A stretch of 64,000 nt of DNA from Streptomyces sp. V3I7 (GCF_030817495.1 NZ_JAUSZK010000001.1:1240001-1304000), one strand, 5' to 3'. Counted from the stretch's first letter, positions 41,214 through 49,966 are shown. The notes: generated by a model from the letters alone, not told the origin. Made by a program: numbers and translations.

Positions 41214-42482
41214 ATGGGGAGCGGGCTGCGGCTGGGACGTCTGCTCGGGCAGCGTCTGGGGCCGCGGTTCGGGTGGCTGTGGGGAGCGTACGGGGCCAGT
41301 GCGCTCGGTACGTGGCTCGCCTTCGGCGCGTTCCCGCTGATCGCCGTCCGCGTACTGCACGCCGGACCGGCCGAGGTCGCCGCGCTCTCCTCCGTGGGGG
41401 CCGCGGTGGGCGCGGCGGTGGCGGTGCCGCTCGGCCCGTGGGTGGAGTTCCGCCGCAAGCGGCCGGTTCTGATCGCGACGGACCTGGCCCGGTGCGCGGC
41501 GCTGCTGTCGATCCCCGCCGCGTTCGCGCTCGGAGTGCTGACCTTCGTCCAGCTCCTGCTGGTCTCGGTCGCCGTCGCGGCGGCGGACATCACCTTCCGC
41601 GCCGCTTCCGGCGCCTACCTGAAGACGCTGCTGCCGGCCGAGCACCTGCTCGTCGCCAACTCCCGGTTCGAGTCCACCGCCTGGACGACCACGATCATCG
41701 GCCCGCCGCTGGGCGGCGCGGCGATCGGGCTCCTCGGCCCCGTGGCGACGGTGCTGGCCGACGCGGTCAGCTACCTGCTCTCGGCCCTGGGCATCCGCGC
41801 CACCGGCGGCGACGAGCCGCGACCCGAGCGCCGGGAGGCCGGGCGCCTGCGGGCCGGTGACCTGCTCGACGGCTGGCGGTACATCCTCGCCGACGCGACG
41901 CTGCGTCCGCTGTTCTTCAACACCGCCCTGTTCAACGGCCTGGTGATGGCCACCGAGCCGCTGCTCGCCGTCCTCATGCTCGGCCGGCTCGGGTTCGCAC
42001 CGTGGCAGTACGGCCTCGCCTTCGCCGCGCCCTCGATCGGCGGACTGCTCGGCTCCCGGCTGGCCCGGCCGCTCGCCGCCCGGTTCGGGCAGCACCGCGT
42101 CCTGGTCGTGACGGGCTCGCTGCGCGCGGTCTGGTCCGTCGGCCCCGCCTTCCTGGGGCCGGGCACCGGAGGGCTGCTGCTGGTGATGGGCGTCGAACTC
42201 GGGCTCATCTTCTGCTGCGGGGTCTTCAACCCGGTCTACGCCACCTATCGCCTTCAGCGCACCGCGACCGACCGGGTCGCCCGCACACTGACCGCCTGGA
42301 CGGTGACGACCAAGGCCTCGACCGCGCTGCTGACCGCCGTCTGGGGCGTACTGGGCAGCCTGCTCGGCCCGCGTACGGCCATCGGCGTGGCCGGCCTGCT
42401 CCTGCTGGCGACCCCGGCGCTGCTCCCCTTCAGCGCGGCAGCGCGCGCCGCCGATCCGGAGCCGGCGGCCAGCCGCGTCTGA
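41214..42482 (+). CDS. MFS transporter (MFS_3/DrugH-type)
   Basis: A 422-residue major facilitator protein with about 12 helices. The loop 2-3 motif is replaced by the FRRKRPVLIATDLAR version typical of MFS_3 efflux proteins, and the helix-5 region contains NSRFESTAWTTTIIGPPLGG. Probably a drug or metabolite exporter controlled by the divergent LysR regulator. GAGAGG lies 8 nt before the ATG. Confidence 0.9.
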   Translation: MGSGLRLGRLLGQRLGPRFGWLWGAYGASALGTWLAFGAFPLIAVRVLHAGPAEVAALSSVGAAVGAAVAVPLGPWVEFRRKRPVLIATDLARCAALLSIPAAFALGVLTFVQLLLVSVAVAAADITFRAASGAYLKTLLPAEHLLVANSRFESTAWTTTIIGPPLGGAAIGLLGPVATVLADAVSYLLSALGIRATGGDEPRPERREAGRLRAGDLLDGWRYILADATLRPLFFNTALFNGLVMATEPLLAVLMLGRLGFAPWQYGLAFAAPSIGGLLGSRLARPLAARFGQHRVLVVTGSLRAVWSVGPAFLGPGTGGLLLVMGVELGLIFCCGVFNPVYATYRLQRTATDRVARTLTAWTVTTKASTALLTAVWGVLGSLLGPRTAIGVAGLLLLATPALLPFSAAARAADPEPAASRV

Positions 42483-42503
42483 CGTGCCGCCACACGCCGC
42501 CCC

Positions 42504-42520
42504 ATACATCCGGATATGTA
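42504..42520. promoter_or_regulatory. Near-palindrome upstream of the His-rich gene
   Basis: ATACATCCGGATATGTA has TACAT/ATGTA arms around CCGGAT. The AT-rich arms and position resemble ArsR/SmtB-type metal-regulator operators, but the resemblance is loose. Confidence 0.4.
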
Positions 42521-42588
42521 CGGCAACACACGGATCGCGTGGCAGCCTGTCCGTCGTCGGCATCGCCCCGCCCCGGAAGGTGAGCACC

Positions 42589-42885
42589 ATGACCGCCCTG
42601 CATCACGAACACGCCTCCCACGCGCACGCCCACGGTCCCGACTGCGGGCACGCCGCCGTGCCGCACGGCGACCACGTCGACTACGCGCACGACGGGCACC
42701 TGCACCGGGAGCACTCCGGGCACTGGGACGAGTGCGAGGTTTCCGGCCATGTCATGCACGATGGGCACGACCACCAGCACGGCGAGGGGTGCGGGCACGC
42801 GCGCGTGCGCCACGGTGACCATGTCGACTACCTTCACGACGGTCACCGGCACGCCGAGCACGGCGGCCACTGGGACGACCACTGA
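42589..42885 (+). CDS. Small His-rich metal-binding protein
   Basis: A 98-residue protein in which His is about a quarter of all residues, with three Cys. It is built from two repeats: CGHAAVPHGDHVDYAHDGHL and CGHARVRHGDHVDYLHDGHR, each followed by HxEHxGHWD. No signal peptide. Such proteins bind Zn, Ni or Co and serve as metal buffers or chaperones; the metal is unknown. GGAAGG lies 8 nt before ATG 42589. A possible metal-responsive operator lies upstream, and a 16-bp hairpin follows. Confidence 0.85.
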   Translation: MTALHHEHASHAHAHGPDCGHAAVPHGDHVDYAHDGHLHREHSGHWDECEVSGHVMHDGHDHQHGEGCGHARVRHGDHVDYLHDGHRHAEHGGHWDDH

Positions 42886-42900
42886 CCGGAACCGCCCCCT

Positions 42901-42935
42901 GACGGCTCCTTCGCGCACCGCGCGAGGGAGCCGTC
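42901..42935 (+). terminator. Terminator of His-rich gene
   Basis: GACGGCTCCTTCGCGC pairs with GCGCGAGGGAGCCGTC (16 bp with one G-U) across a 3-nt loop, 15 nt past the stop. Confidence 0.85.
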
Positions 42936-42972
42936 GCCGTAAGGTGGCCCCGATCACGTTGGGCCTGCGCAC

Positions 42973-43001
42973 TGGACGGCATACCGACCGGTCGGCATCA
43001 T
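42973..43001 (+). promoter_or_regulatory. Promoter of APH-ACAD operon with TetR-type operator in the spacer
   Basis: CATACCGACCGGTCGGCAT (42980-42998) has a perfect CCGACCGGTCGG core. It fills the 17-bp spacer between TGGACG (42973-42978) and CATCAT (42996-43001). CATACCGACCGGT recurs exactly in front of the divergently placed SDR-ligase-tetR operon, and with one change before the MHS gene. Confidence 0.65.
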
Positions 43002-43039
43002 GAGTCGCGACCTTGTTCTCCCCTTCGTAGGAGCGACGC

Positions 43040-44062
43040 ATGAGCCCCGATCACCCGCCCGGACTCGATCTCGACCGGCTGCGTGTCCTGCTCGAGCGTG
43101 AGCGGCCCGGTCTGATCGACGGCCCGCTGACCGGCCGGCTGATCGAGGGCGGGCGGTCGAATCTGACGTACGCCGTCTCCGACGGCACGTCGAAGTGGGT
43201 CGTACGGCGCCCTCCGCTCGGCCATGTCCTCGCCACCGCGCACGACATGAAGCGCGAGCACCGGGTGATCAGCGCGCTGCACCCGACGGACGTCCCGGTG
43301 CCGCGCCCGGTGCTGCTGTGCGAGGACGAGGAGGTGCTCGGGGCGCCGTTCTACGTCATGGACTTCGTCGAGGGCACCCCGTACCGCACCGCCGGCCAGC
43401 TCGCCCCGCTCGGCGAGAAGCGCACCCGCGACGCCGTGCTGTCCCTCGTCGACACCCTCGTCGAGCTGCACGCGGTCGACCCCGCCGAGGTGGGCCTCGC
43501 CGACTTCGGCCGCCCCGAGGGCTTCCTGGACCGCCAGCTGCGCCGCTGGGGCAAGCAGCTGGACGGCTCCCGCAACCGTGAGCTGGCCGGCATCGACGAG
43601 CTGCACTCCGCCCTCGGCCGCGCCCTGCCCGACTCCCCCGCGCCGACCGTCGTGCACGGCGACTACCGGCTGGACAACGTCCTCATCGGAGCCGACGACC
43701 AGATCAAGGCGATCCTCGACTGGGAGATGTCGACGCTGGGCGACCCGCTCACCGACCTCGGCCTGCTGGCGATGTACAGCATGCCGCTCGACACCCCCGA
43801 CTCGCCGGTCTCCACCACCGCCGAGGCCCCCGGGCATCCGACTCCGGCCGAGCTGATCGAGCGGTACGCCGCGCGCTCGGGGCGCGACGTCTCGGACGTC
43901 TCCTGGTACACGGCGTTCGCCTGGTTCAAGCTCGCCGTGATCCTGGAGGGCATCCACTACCGGTACACGCTGGGCCAGACGGTGGGGCGCGGCTTCGACC
44001 GCATCGGCGACCTCGTCCCCGTCTTCATCGAGCACGGACTGACCACTCTTCAGGAAGGCTGA
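43040..44062 (+). CDS. APH-family phosphotransferase, ACAD10/11- or LvaA-like kinase
   Basis: A 340-residue aminoglycoside-phosphotransferase-fold kinase of the branch associated with acyl-CoA dehydrogenases. Motifs: IEGGRSNLTYAVSDG (nucleotide loop), WVVRRPP with the ATP-binding Lys/Arg, catalytic VVHGDYRLDNVLIG, metal Asp in AILDWEMSTLGDPLTDL. The relation of this branch to 4-hydroxyacyl-CoA phosphorylation is established for LvaA and the kinase domain of ACAD10/11. First gene of a two-gene operon; the dehydrogenase starts 6 bp later. GGAG lies 6 nt before the ATG. It is not expected to confer antibiotic resistance. Confidence 0.88.
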   Translation: MSPDHPPGLDLDRLRVLLERERPGLIDGPLTGRLIEGGRSNLTYAVSDGTSKWVVRRPPLGHVLATAHDMKREHRVISALHPTDVPVPRPVLLCEDEEVLGAPFYVMDFVEGTPYRTAGQLAPLGEKRTRDAVLSLVDTLVELHAVDPAEVGLADFGRPEGFLDRQLRRWGKQLDGSRNRELAGIDELHSALGRALPDSPAPTVVHGDYRLDNVLIGADDQIKAILDWEMSTLGDPLTDLGLLAMYSMPLDTPDSPVSTTAEAPGHPTPAELIERYAARSGRDVSDVSWYTAFAWFKLAVILEGIHYRYTLGQTVGRGFDRIGDLVPVFIEHGLTTLQEG

Positions 44063-44068
44063 CCGCTC

Positions 44069-45283
44069 ATGGACTTCGCGTTCGACGCGCGCACCGAGGA
44101 ACTGCGGCACAAGCTGCTCGCCTTCATGGACGAGTACGTCTACCCGGCCGAGGCGGTCGCCGAGGAGCAGCGGGCCGCGCTGGACTCACCCTGGGACACC
44201 CCGGCGGTGGTCGAGGAGCTGAAGGCCGAGGCGCGCAGGCAGGGCCTGTGGAACCTCTTCCTGCCGGACGCCGAGTACGGCGCCGGGCTCACCAACCTCC
44301 AGTACGCCCCGCTCGCCGAGATCACCGGCCGCTCCCCGCAGCTCGCGCCCACCGCGCTGAACTGCGCGGCGCCGGACACCGGCAACATGGAGGTGCTGGC
44401 GCAGTTCGGCACCGACGAGCAGAAGAAGCAGTGGCTGGAGCCGCTGCTGGCCGGTGAGATCCGCTCGGCGTTCGCCATGACCGAGCCGGAGGTGGCCTCC
44501 TCCGACGCCACGAACATCACCACGCACATCGAGCGGGACGGCGACGAGTACGTCATCACCGGCCGCAAGTGGTACATCTCCGGGGCGATGAACCCGGACT
44601 GCAAGATCTTCATCGTGATGGGCAAGACGGACCCGGACGGAGCGGACATCCGCCGCCAGCAGTCCATGGTCCTCGTCCCCCGCGACACCCCGGGCGTCAC
44701 GGTCAAGCGCGCGATGCAGGTCTTCGGTTACGAGGACCACTGGCACGGCGGCCACGCCGAGGTCGTCTTCGACCACGCGCGCGTGCCGGTGTCGAACCTG
44801 ATCGGTGAGGAGGGCGGCGGTTTCGCCATCGCCCAGGCCCGGCTCGGTCCCGGCCGGATCCACCACTGCATGCGGCTGATCGGCATGGCGGAGCGGGCGA
44901 TCGAGCTGATGTGCCGCCGCGCGGTGTCCCGTACCGCCTTCGGCAAGGCGCTGGCCCAGCAGGGCGTGGTGCAGAACTGGATCGCGGACGCCCGGGTGAC
45001 GGTCGAGCAGCTGCGGCTGCTGGTGCTGAAGACGGCCTGGCTGATGGACACGGTCGGCAACAAGGGCGCCCACACGGAGATCCAGGCCATCAAGATCGCC
45101 ACCCCGCGCGCGGTGGTCGACATCCTCGACCGCGCGATCCAGCTGCACGGCGCGGGCGGCGTGAGCCAGGACTTCCCGCTGGCCGAGCTGTACGCCGGCG
45201 CCCGTACGCTGATGCTGGCCGACGGGCCGGACGAGGTGCACCAGCGCTCGCTGGCGCGGCGGGAGTTGAAGAAGTACCTGTGA
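44069..45283 (+). CDS. Acyl-CoA dehydrogenase, ACAD10/11- or LvaC-like
   Basis: A 404-residue ACAD flavoenzyme. It has the long N-terminal variant (FMDEYVYPAEAVAEEQ), FAMTEPEVASSDATNI, FAD segment GRKWYISGAMNPDCKIF, and C-terminal GAGGVSQDFPLAELYAGARTLMLADGPDEVH. Near the usual catalytic-base position the sequence is LADGPDEVH, as in ACAD10/11-like proteins, rather than the YEGT of classic ACADs. It lies 6 bp after the kinase gene, so the two act together. Predicted role: remove a 4-phospho group and form or rehydrate an enoyl-CoA. Substrate not proven. Confidence 0.9.
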   Translation: MDFAFDARTEELRHKLLAFMDEYVYPAEAVAEEQRAALDSPWDTPAVVEELKAEARRQGLWNLFLPDAEYGAGLTNLQYAPLAEITGRSPQLAPTALNCAAPDTGNMEVLAQFGTDEQKKQWLEPLLAGEIRSAFAMTEPEVASSDATNITTHIERDGDEYVITGRKWYISGAMNPDCKIFIVMGKTDPDGADIRRQQSMVLVPRDTPGVTVKRAMQVFGYEDHWHGGHAEVVFDHARVPVSNLIGEEGGGFAIAQARLGPGRIHHCMRLIGMAERAIELMCRRAVSRTAFGKALAQQGVVQNWIADARVTVEQLRLLVLKTAWLMDTVGNKGAHTEIQAIKIATPRAVVDILDRAIQLHGAGGVSQDFPLAELYAGARTLMLADGPDEVHQRSLARRELKKYL

Positions 45284-45288
45284 GCAAG

Positions 45289-45334
45289 CATGTGTAAGGG
45301 GCGGTCGCCAATTGGCGACCGCCCCTTACACATG
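45289..45334. terminator. 46-nt perfect palindrome, bidirectional terminator
   Basis: The whole 46-nt segment is self-complementary (23 + 23, loop AATT if folded) between the convergent ACAD and tetR genes. It is the longest perfect hairpin noted in the window. Confidence 0.92.
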
Positions 45335-45339
45335 TCACC

Positions 45340-45933
45340 TCAGGGACGCAGCGCCCGCAGCAGCAGGTCGGCCAGGTGGTCGGCCACCTCCTGCGGGGTG
45401 AGCGGTCCGTCGGGGCGGTACCAGGTGGACAGGTGGTGCACGGAGCCGAAGTGGTAGTCCACGACCAGGTCCGCCGGGGTCGCCTTGGAGAAGACCCCCG
45501 CCTGCTGGCCCTCCTCGATGAGCGCGCGGAAGCGTTCGTGGTAGCGCCGGCGCTCGGCGCGGACCTGCTTGTTCTTCTCCGGGCTCAGATGGTGCATGGA
45601 GCGGAAGAAGATCGACGCGTCGTCGAGGTTCTCGATCGTGGTGACGACGACGTCGGCCGCGGCGGCGCGCAGCCGCTTCTCGACCGGCTCGTCGGCGTCC
45701 GCGACGGCGTCCAGCCGCTCCTGCTGGACGCGCAGCATGCGGGCGTACACCTCGTGCAGGAGGTCGTCCTTGGAGCCGAAGTAGTGGTACAGCGCGCCTT
45801 TGGTGACGCCGGCCGCCTCGACGATCTCCTGTACGGAGGTGCGGTCGTACCCCTGCTCGGCGAAGAGCCGGGTGGCGGCGGCGAGCAGCCGCTGCGGAAC
45901 GGGGGTTCCGTCTCCGTCCGTGGTCCTGGGCAC
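45340..45933 (-). CDS. TetR-family regulator, probable repressor of the acyl-CoA cluster
   Basis: A 197-residue TetR regulator with HTH TSVQEIVEAAGVTKGALYHYF and a C-terminal TetR_C domain (RSMHHLSPEKNKQVRAERRRYH). It ends the SDR-ligase-tetR operon, 40 bp after the ligase stop. Ligands of such regulators are usually acyl-CoAs. It is the prime candidate for binding CATACCGACCGGT before both operons of the cluster. GTG 45933 is preferred (AGGTGG 5 nt upstream); the frame is open further upstream. Confidence 0.9.
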   Translation of the reverse strand: MPRTTDGDGTPVPQRLLAAATRLFAEQGYDRTSVQEIVEAAGVTKGALYHYFGSKDDLLHEVYARMLRVQQERLDAVADADEPVEKRLRAAAADVVVTTIENLDDASIFFRSMHHLSPEKNKQVRAERRRYHERFRALIEEGQQAGVFSKATPADLVVDYHFGSVHHLSTWYRPDGPLTPQEVADHLADLLLRALRP

Positions 45934-45973
45934 TGCCGCCACCTGCCTTTCCGTGATGCTCTGACTGTGCTGC

Positions 45974-47641
45974 CTACTGGCCGTTCCGTGCGCGGGAACG
46001 AAGTTCCCGACGGAGGATCTTCCCACTTGCCGTCTTCGGCAGGTCCGGCAGGATCTCCACCTGGCGCGGATACTTGTAGGCGGCCAGTCTCTCCTTGCAG
46101 TAGGCCGCGAGCGCCTCGGGGCCGGTCTCGGCGCCCGGCCGGAGGCTGATGAACGCCTTGACGGTCTCCCCGCGGTAGTCGTCGGGCACCCCGACGACGG
46201 CGGCCTCGCGCACCTCGGGGTGCGTGTAGAGGACGTCCTCGACCTCGCGCGGCCAGACCTTGAAGCCGGACGCGTTGATCATGTCCTTCTTGCGGTCGAC
46301 GACGTACACCCAGCCCTGCGCGTCCATGAACCCGACGTCCCCGGTGCGCAGTTCGCCGCCGGGGAAGGTCTCGGCGGTGGCCTCGGGGCGGCGCCAGTAG
46401 CCGGGCACGACCTGCGGGCCGCGGACGGCGATCTCGCCCTGCTCGCCGAGCGGGACCTCCTCGCCCCGCTCGTCGAGGATGCGGACGACCGTGTCGGGTC
46501 CGGGCAGGCCGACGGCCAGGGTCCCGGAGGCCGGGTCGACGGGCGCCTCCAGCTGGCCCGGCGTGCTGGTGCACGGGCCGCTGCACTCGGTGAGCCCGTA
46601 GCCGTTGTGCAGGTACGGCCCGAAGCCCGCGCGGAACTTCTCCACGAGGGCGGGCGGTACGGGGGCGCCGCCCGAGGAGATGTTCACGAAGGAGGAGAAG
46701 TGCTCCGGGGTGACGCCCGGGTGGGCGGCGAGCGCCATGAACGCGGTGGAGGGGCCGACGGTGAAGTGCGGGCGGTGCTCGGCGAACGCGTCGAGGACCA
46801 CGCCGGGTTCGAAGCGGTAGGTCAGCACCAGGGTGCCGGCGCTGTTAAGGCAGGCGGCGAACTGGCAGGCCATGCCGGTGATGTGGAACAGGGGCGCGAG
46901 GCCGTAGTAGACGGGCGCCTCGGGCAGGTCCATCCCGGTCCGCTGCCGCTCGGCGATGTACATGATGTTGCCGTGCGTGTTGGTGGCGCCCTTGGGGGTG
47001 CCGCTGGTGCCCGAGGTGTAGCTGATCAGGGCGAGGTCGGACGGGCGCGGGTCGCGGCCCTCCGGTGCCTTGCCGCCCCGCCGGGCGACGCTCACGAGGT
47101 CGTCGGCGTCGGGCGCCTGCGGCAGCCGCTCGAAGCCGAGTACGCGCGCGTCGTCGCGGCTCTGCAGGTCCAGTTCGCAGCCGGTGAGCACGATCCGCAC
47201 CGGGGACTCGGCGGCCGTCTCGCGCAGGTACGACTCCCACGCGCGGTCGGAGCAGATCAGCCCGGCCACCTCGCCGTCCCGCAGGACGTGGGCGACCTCC
47301 CCCGACTTGTACATCGGGTTGACGGGGACGACGATGCCGCCCGCCTTCCAGACGCCGAGCACGGCGAGGACGAAGTGCGGGGAGTTCTGCAGCAGGACGG
47401 CGACCCGGTCGCCGCGCTCCAGGCCTCGCTCGACGAGGTGCGCGGCGACGGAGTCGCTCAGCTCGTCGGCCTCGCGGTAGCCGAGGGGGGTGTCGAAGTA
47501 GGTGACGAAGGCGCGGTCGGGAGTGGTGGCGGCCGCCCGGCGCAGGGCGTGGACGAGCGAGTCGACGGGCTCGACCGGGGCGCGCTGGGCGTCGCTGAGG
47601 AGGGCCAGCCAGGGCTTGGCCGCATAGGGCGACCCGGTCAC
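45974..47641 (-). CDS. Acyl-CoA synthetase (AMP-forming ligase)
   Basis: A 555-residue ANL-superfamily ligase. P-loop LISYTSGTSGTPKGATNTHG, adenine-site NGYGLTECSG, hinge region YVVDRKKDMINASGFKVWP, and C-terminal catalytic Lys in DLPKTASGKILRREL. It probably activates a medium- or short-chain carboxylate to its CoA ester. The start GTG overlaps the stop of the SDR gene (GTGA at 47638-47641), so translation is coupled. Followed by tetR. In an LvaE-like scheme it would supply CoA esters for the SDR and the facing kinase/dehydrogenase pair. Confidence 0.93.
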   Translation of the reverse strand: MTGSPYAAKPWLALLSDAQRAPVEPVDSLVHALRRAAATTPDRAFVTYFDTPLGYREADELSDSVAAHLVERGLERGDRVAVLLQNSPHFVLAVLGVWKAGGIVVPVNPMYKSGEVAHVLRDGEVAGLICSDRAWESYLRETAAESPVRIVLTGCELDLQSRDDARVLGFERLPQAPDADDLVSVARRGGKAPEGRDPRPSDLALISYTSGTSGTPKGATNTHGNIMYIAERQRTGMDLPEAPVYYGLAPLFHITGMACQFAACLNSAGTLVLTYRFEPGVVLDAFAEHRPHFTVGPSTAFMALAAHPGVTPEHFSSFVNISSGGAPVPPALVEKFRAGFGPYLHNGYGLTECSGPCTSTPGQLEAPVDPASGTLAVGLPGPDTVVRILDERGEEVPLGEQGEIAVRGPQVVPGYWRRPEATAETFPGGELRTGDVGFMDAQGWVYVVDRKKDMINASGFKVWPREVEDVLYTHPEVREAAVVGVPDDYRGETVKAFISLRPGAETGPEALAAYCKERLAAYKYPRQVEILPDLPKTASGKILRRELRSRARNGQ

Positions 47642-48402
47642 CGGGCGGCCTCCCACTTCTGCTGGAGGTGGTTCATGCTGGTCAGCCAGCGGTCGGGGTC
47701 GGCGGCCCGCGCCTGGAAGTACTCGCCGGCCTCGGGGTGCGGCAGGATCAGGAAGCGGTCCTCGGCCATGCCCCGGAAGAGAGCCTCGGCGACGTCCTCC
47801 GGATCGATCGCGTCCGGCTTGAGGACGAGGTCGCCCACGCTGCCGGTGGCGTCCAGCATGTCGGTGCGCACGCCCTGCGGGCAGATCGCGTGCACCTTGA
47901 GCCCGCGGTGGCGGTACGTCAGCGACAGCCACTCCGCGAAGGAGTACGCGGCGTGCTTGGTGACGCTGTAGGGGGCGGCGCCGATCATGGTGAGCAGGCC
48001 GGCGGCGGAGACGGTGGAGACGAACCGGCCGCTGCCGCGCTCCAGCCAGTCCGGGACGAGCTCATGGGCCGCGCGCACATGGGCCATGACGTTGACGTCC
48101 CAGGCCAGCGCCCAGACCTTCTCCTTGGCCGCCTCGGTGCCGCCGGAGCCCACGCCCGCGTTGGCGCAGTACACGTCCACCGTTCCGCCGAGCGCCTCGC
48201 GGGCCTCGGAGACGATCACGGAGGCGTCGCCCGGTACCGCGATGCCGCCGATCTCCTCGGCGACCGCCTTGGCCTTGTCGGCGTCCAGGTCGTTGACGAC
48301 GACCCGGGCGCCCTCGGCGGCGAACCTGCGGGCCAGTGCGGCGCCGATGCCGCCTCCCGCTCCGGTGACGACCACTCCCGCATCCCGCACGGCTTCCACC
48401 AT
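47638..48402 (-). CDS. Short-chain dehydrogenase/reductase
   Basis: A 254-residue classical SDR. Cofactor loop VTGAGGGIGAALA, acidic NDLDADKAKA favouring NAD or mixed use, YCANAGVGS, catalytic Ser in STVSAAGLL and Y-x3-K in PYSVTKHAAYS are all present. First gene of the SDR-ligase-tetR operon. AAGGAG lies 4 nt before the ATG. Predicted to interconvert a hydroxyacyl-CoA and ketoacyl-CoA, comparable to LvaD by context (inference). Confidence 0.93.
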   Translation of the reverse strand: MVEAVRDAGVVVTGAGGGIGAALARRFAAEGARVVVNDLDADKAKAVAEEIGGIAVPGDASVIVSEAREALGGTVDVYCANAGVGSGGTEAAKEKVWALAWDVNVMAHVRAAHELVPDWLERGSGRFVSTVSAAGLLTMIGAAPYSVTKHAAYSFAEWLSLTYRHRGLKVHAICPQGVRTDMLDATGSVGDLVLKPDAIDPEDVAEALFRGMAEDRFLILPHPEAGEYFQARAADPDRWLTSMNHLQQKWEAAR

Positions 48403-48464
48403 CGGTCTCCTTCGGCACGACTTCGGTACCCGGCGCATCCGTTCCGCCGCCTGTGACGCGCGTC

Positions 48465-48483
48465 AGACTAACCGGTCGGTATG
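48465..48483 (-). promoter_or_regulatory. SDR operon promoter with shared TetR-type operator
   Basis: On the minus strand CATACCGACCGGT (48483-48471) is followed directly by TAGTCT (48470-48465), a good -10; TTCCGC lies 18 bp upstream of it. The 13-mer is identical to that before the facing APH-ACAD operon. Confidence 0.65.
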
Positions 48484-48593
48484 CCCCGCGGAAGGGGCTT
48501 CCCCGGCGAGCCCCGTCGGGTTCGTTCCGTTCCGCGCGGGCGCGCGCTAGCGTGCGTGGGCATGACACCGGTCGCGATCACGGAGGTCACCGC

Positions 48594-49868
48594 ATGAAGC
48601 TGTCCAGACGAGGCCTGCTCCACGTCAGCGCCGCGGCCGCCGCCGTCGCGGCGACCTCCGTCCCGGCGGGGGCCACCGGGCAGGACGGAGCCGGGCAGAG
48701 CGGCAACGGGCCGCGCGGCAACGGCCTGCGCACCGGCTTCGAGCACCTCGCCGCGGACGGGTACGCCCGGCTCGACGGCCAGCGCGTCGGCATCGTCACC
48801 AACCCCACCGGCGTCACCCGCGACGTGCGCCACATCGTCGACGTCATGCACGCGGATCCGCGGGTGAACCTGACGGCCGTCTTCGGCCCCGAGCACGGCT
48901 TCCGCGGCACCGCGCAGGCGGGCGGCTCCGAGGGCCGCTACGACGACCCGGCGACCGGACTGCCGGTCTACGACACGTACTTGAAGAGCGGCAGCGCGCT
49001 CGCCGACATCTTCACCGCCTCCGGCGTGGACACCGTCGTCTTCGACATCCAGGACGCGGGCGCCCGCTTCTACACGTACATCTGGACCCTGTACGACTGC
49101 ATGGAGGCGGCGGCGCTCGCGGGCAAGCGGTTCGTCGTGCTGGACCGGCCGAACCCGGTGACCGGGCGCGCGGCCCTCGGGCCCGTGCTGCACAAGGAGT
49201 TCGCCACGTTCGTCGGACGGCAGCCCATCGCGCAGGCGCACGGGATGACGGTCGCGGAGCTGGCGCGGCTGTACAACGGGGAGTTCCTGAGCAGGCCGGT
49301 GCCGCTGGAGACGGTGCTGATGACGGGCTGGAAGCGGTCGGATTTCTTCGACGCCTCGGGGCTGCCCTGGGTGCCGCCGAGCCCCAACATGCCCACTCCG
49401 GACACGGCGTTGGTGTACTCGGGGACCTGTCTGTTCGAGGGGACCAACCTGTCCGAGGGGCGCGGCACGACCCGGCCCTTCGAACTCCTGGGCGCCGACG
49501 GCATCGACGGCCGCTGGGCGGAGGCGGCCAATGAACTCGCGCTGCCCGGCGTGCGGTTCAGGGAGGCGTACTTCGCGCCCACCTTCTCCAAGTTCCAGGG
49601 CAAGACCGTCGGCGGCGTGCAGATCCATGTGCACGACCGGGCCGCGTACGATCCCGTGCGCACCGGCATCGCGCTGCTGGCGACGGCGAGGAAGACCTGG
49701 AGCGGTTTCGCCTGGCGGTCGGACAACTGGATCGACAAGCTCACCGGGTCCACGCAGGTCAGGACGATGCTCGACGCGGGCGCGGCCCCGGACGAGGTGG
49801 TGGCCGCCTGGCAGGACGAGCTGAACGCGTTCCGGCGGGTGCGGAAGGAATATCTGCTCTACAACTAA
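48594..49868 (+). CDS. DUF1343 (GH171, NamZ-like exo-beta-N-acetylmuramidase) secreted protein
   Basis: A 424-residue exported protein. The N-terminus MKLSRRGLLHVSAAAAAV is a twin-arginine signal. The DUF1343 domain follows: VGIVTNPTGVTRDVRHIVDV, FGPEHGFRGTAQAG, FDIQDAGARFYTYIWTLYDC, and VLDRPNPV. Characterised members (NamZ, GH171) remove terminal N-acetylmuramic acid from peptidoglycan fragments, so cell-wall recycling is the likely role. GGAGG lies 7 nt before the ATG. The gene is divergent from the SDR operon. Confidence 0.9.
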   Translation: MKLSRRGLLHVSAAAAAVAATSVPAGATGQDGAGQSGNGPRGNGLRTGFEHLAADGYARLDGQRVGIVTNPTGVTRDVRHIVDVMHADPRVNLTAVFGPEHGFRGTAQAGGSEGRYDDPATGLPVYDTYLKSGSALADIFTASGVDTVVFDIQDAGARFYTYIWTLYDCMEAAALAGKRFVVLDRPNPVTGRAALGPVLHKEFATFVGRQPIAQAHGMTVAELARLYNGEFLSRPVPLETVLMTGWKRSDFFDASGLPWVPPSPNMPTPDTALVYSGTCLFEGTNLSEGRGTTRPFELLGADGIDGRWAEAANELALPGVRFREAYFAPTFSKFQGKTVGGVQIHVHDRAAYDPVRTGIALLATARKTWSGFAWRSDNWIDKLTGSTQVRTMLDAGAAPDEVVAAWQDELNAFRRVRKEYLLYN

Positions 49869-49966
49869 CTCGTCCGCTGGAGCCACGTCGTGGCGTATGG
49901 CCAACCTTGCCCAGCAGCGGGACGATGCGTCCGTATCGCACCGCTTCGGGGGACGAGAGGGCCGCC

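Noticed and set aside
43040..44062. Aminoglycoside resistance by the APH-fold protein
   Set aside because: Sequence and linkage to an acyl-CoA dehydrogenase place it in the metabolic kinase branch, not among antibiotic kinases.
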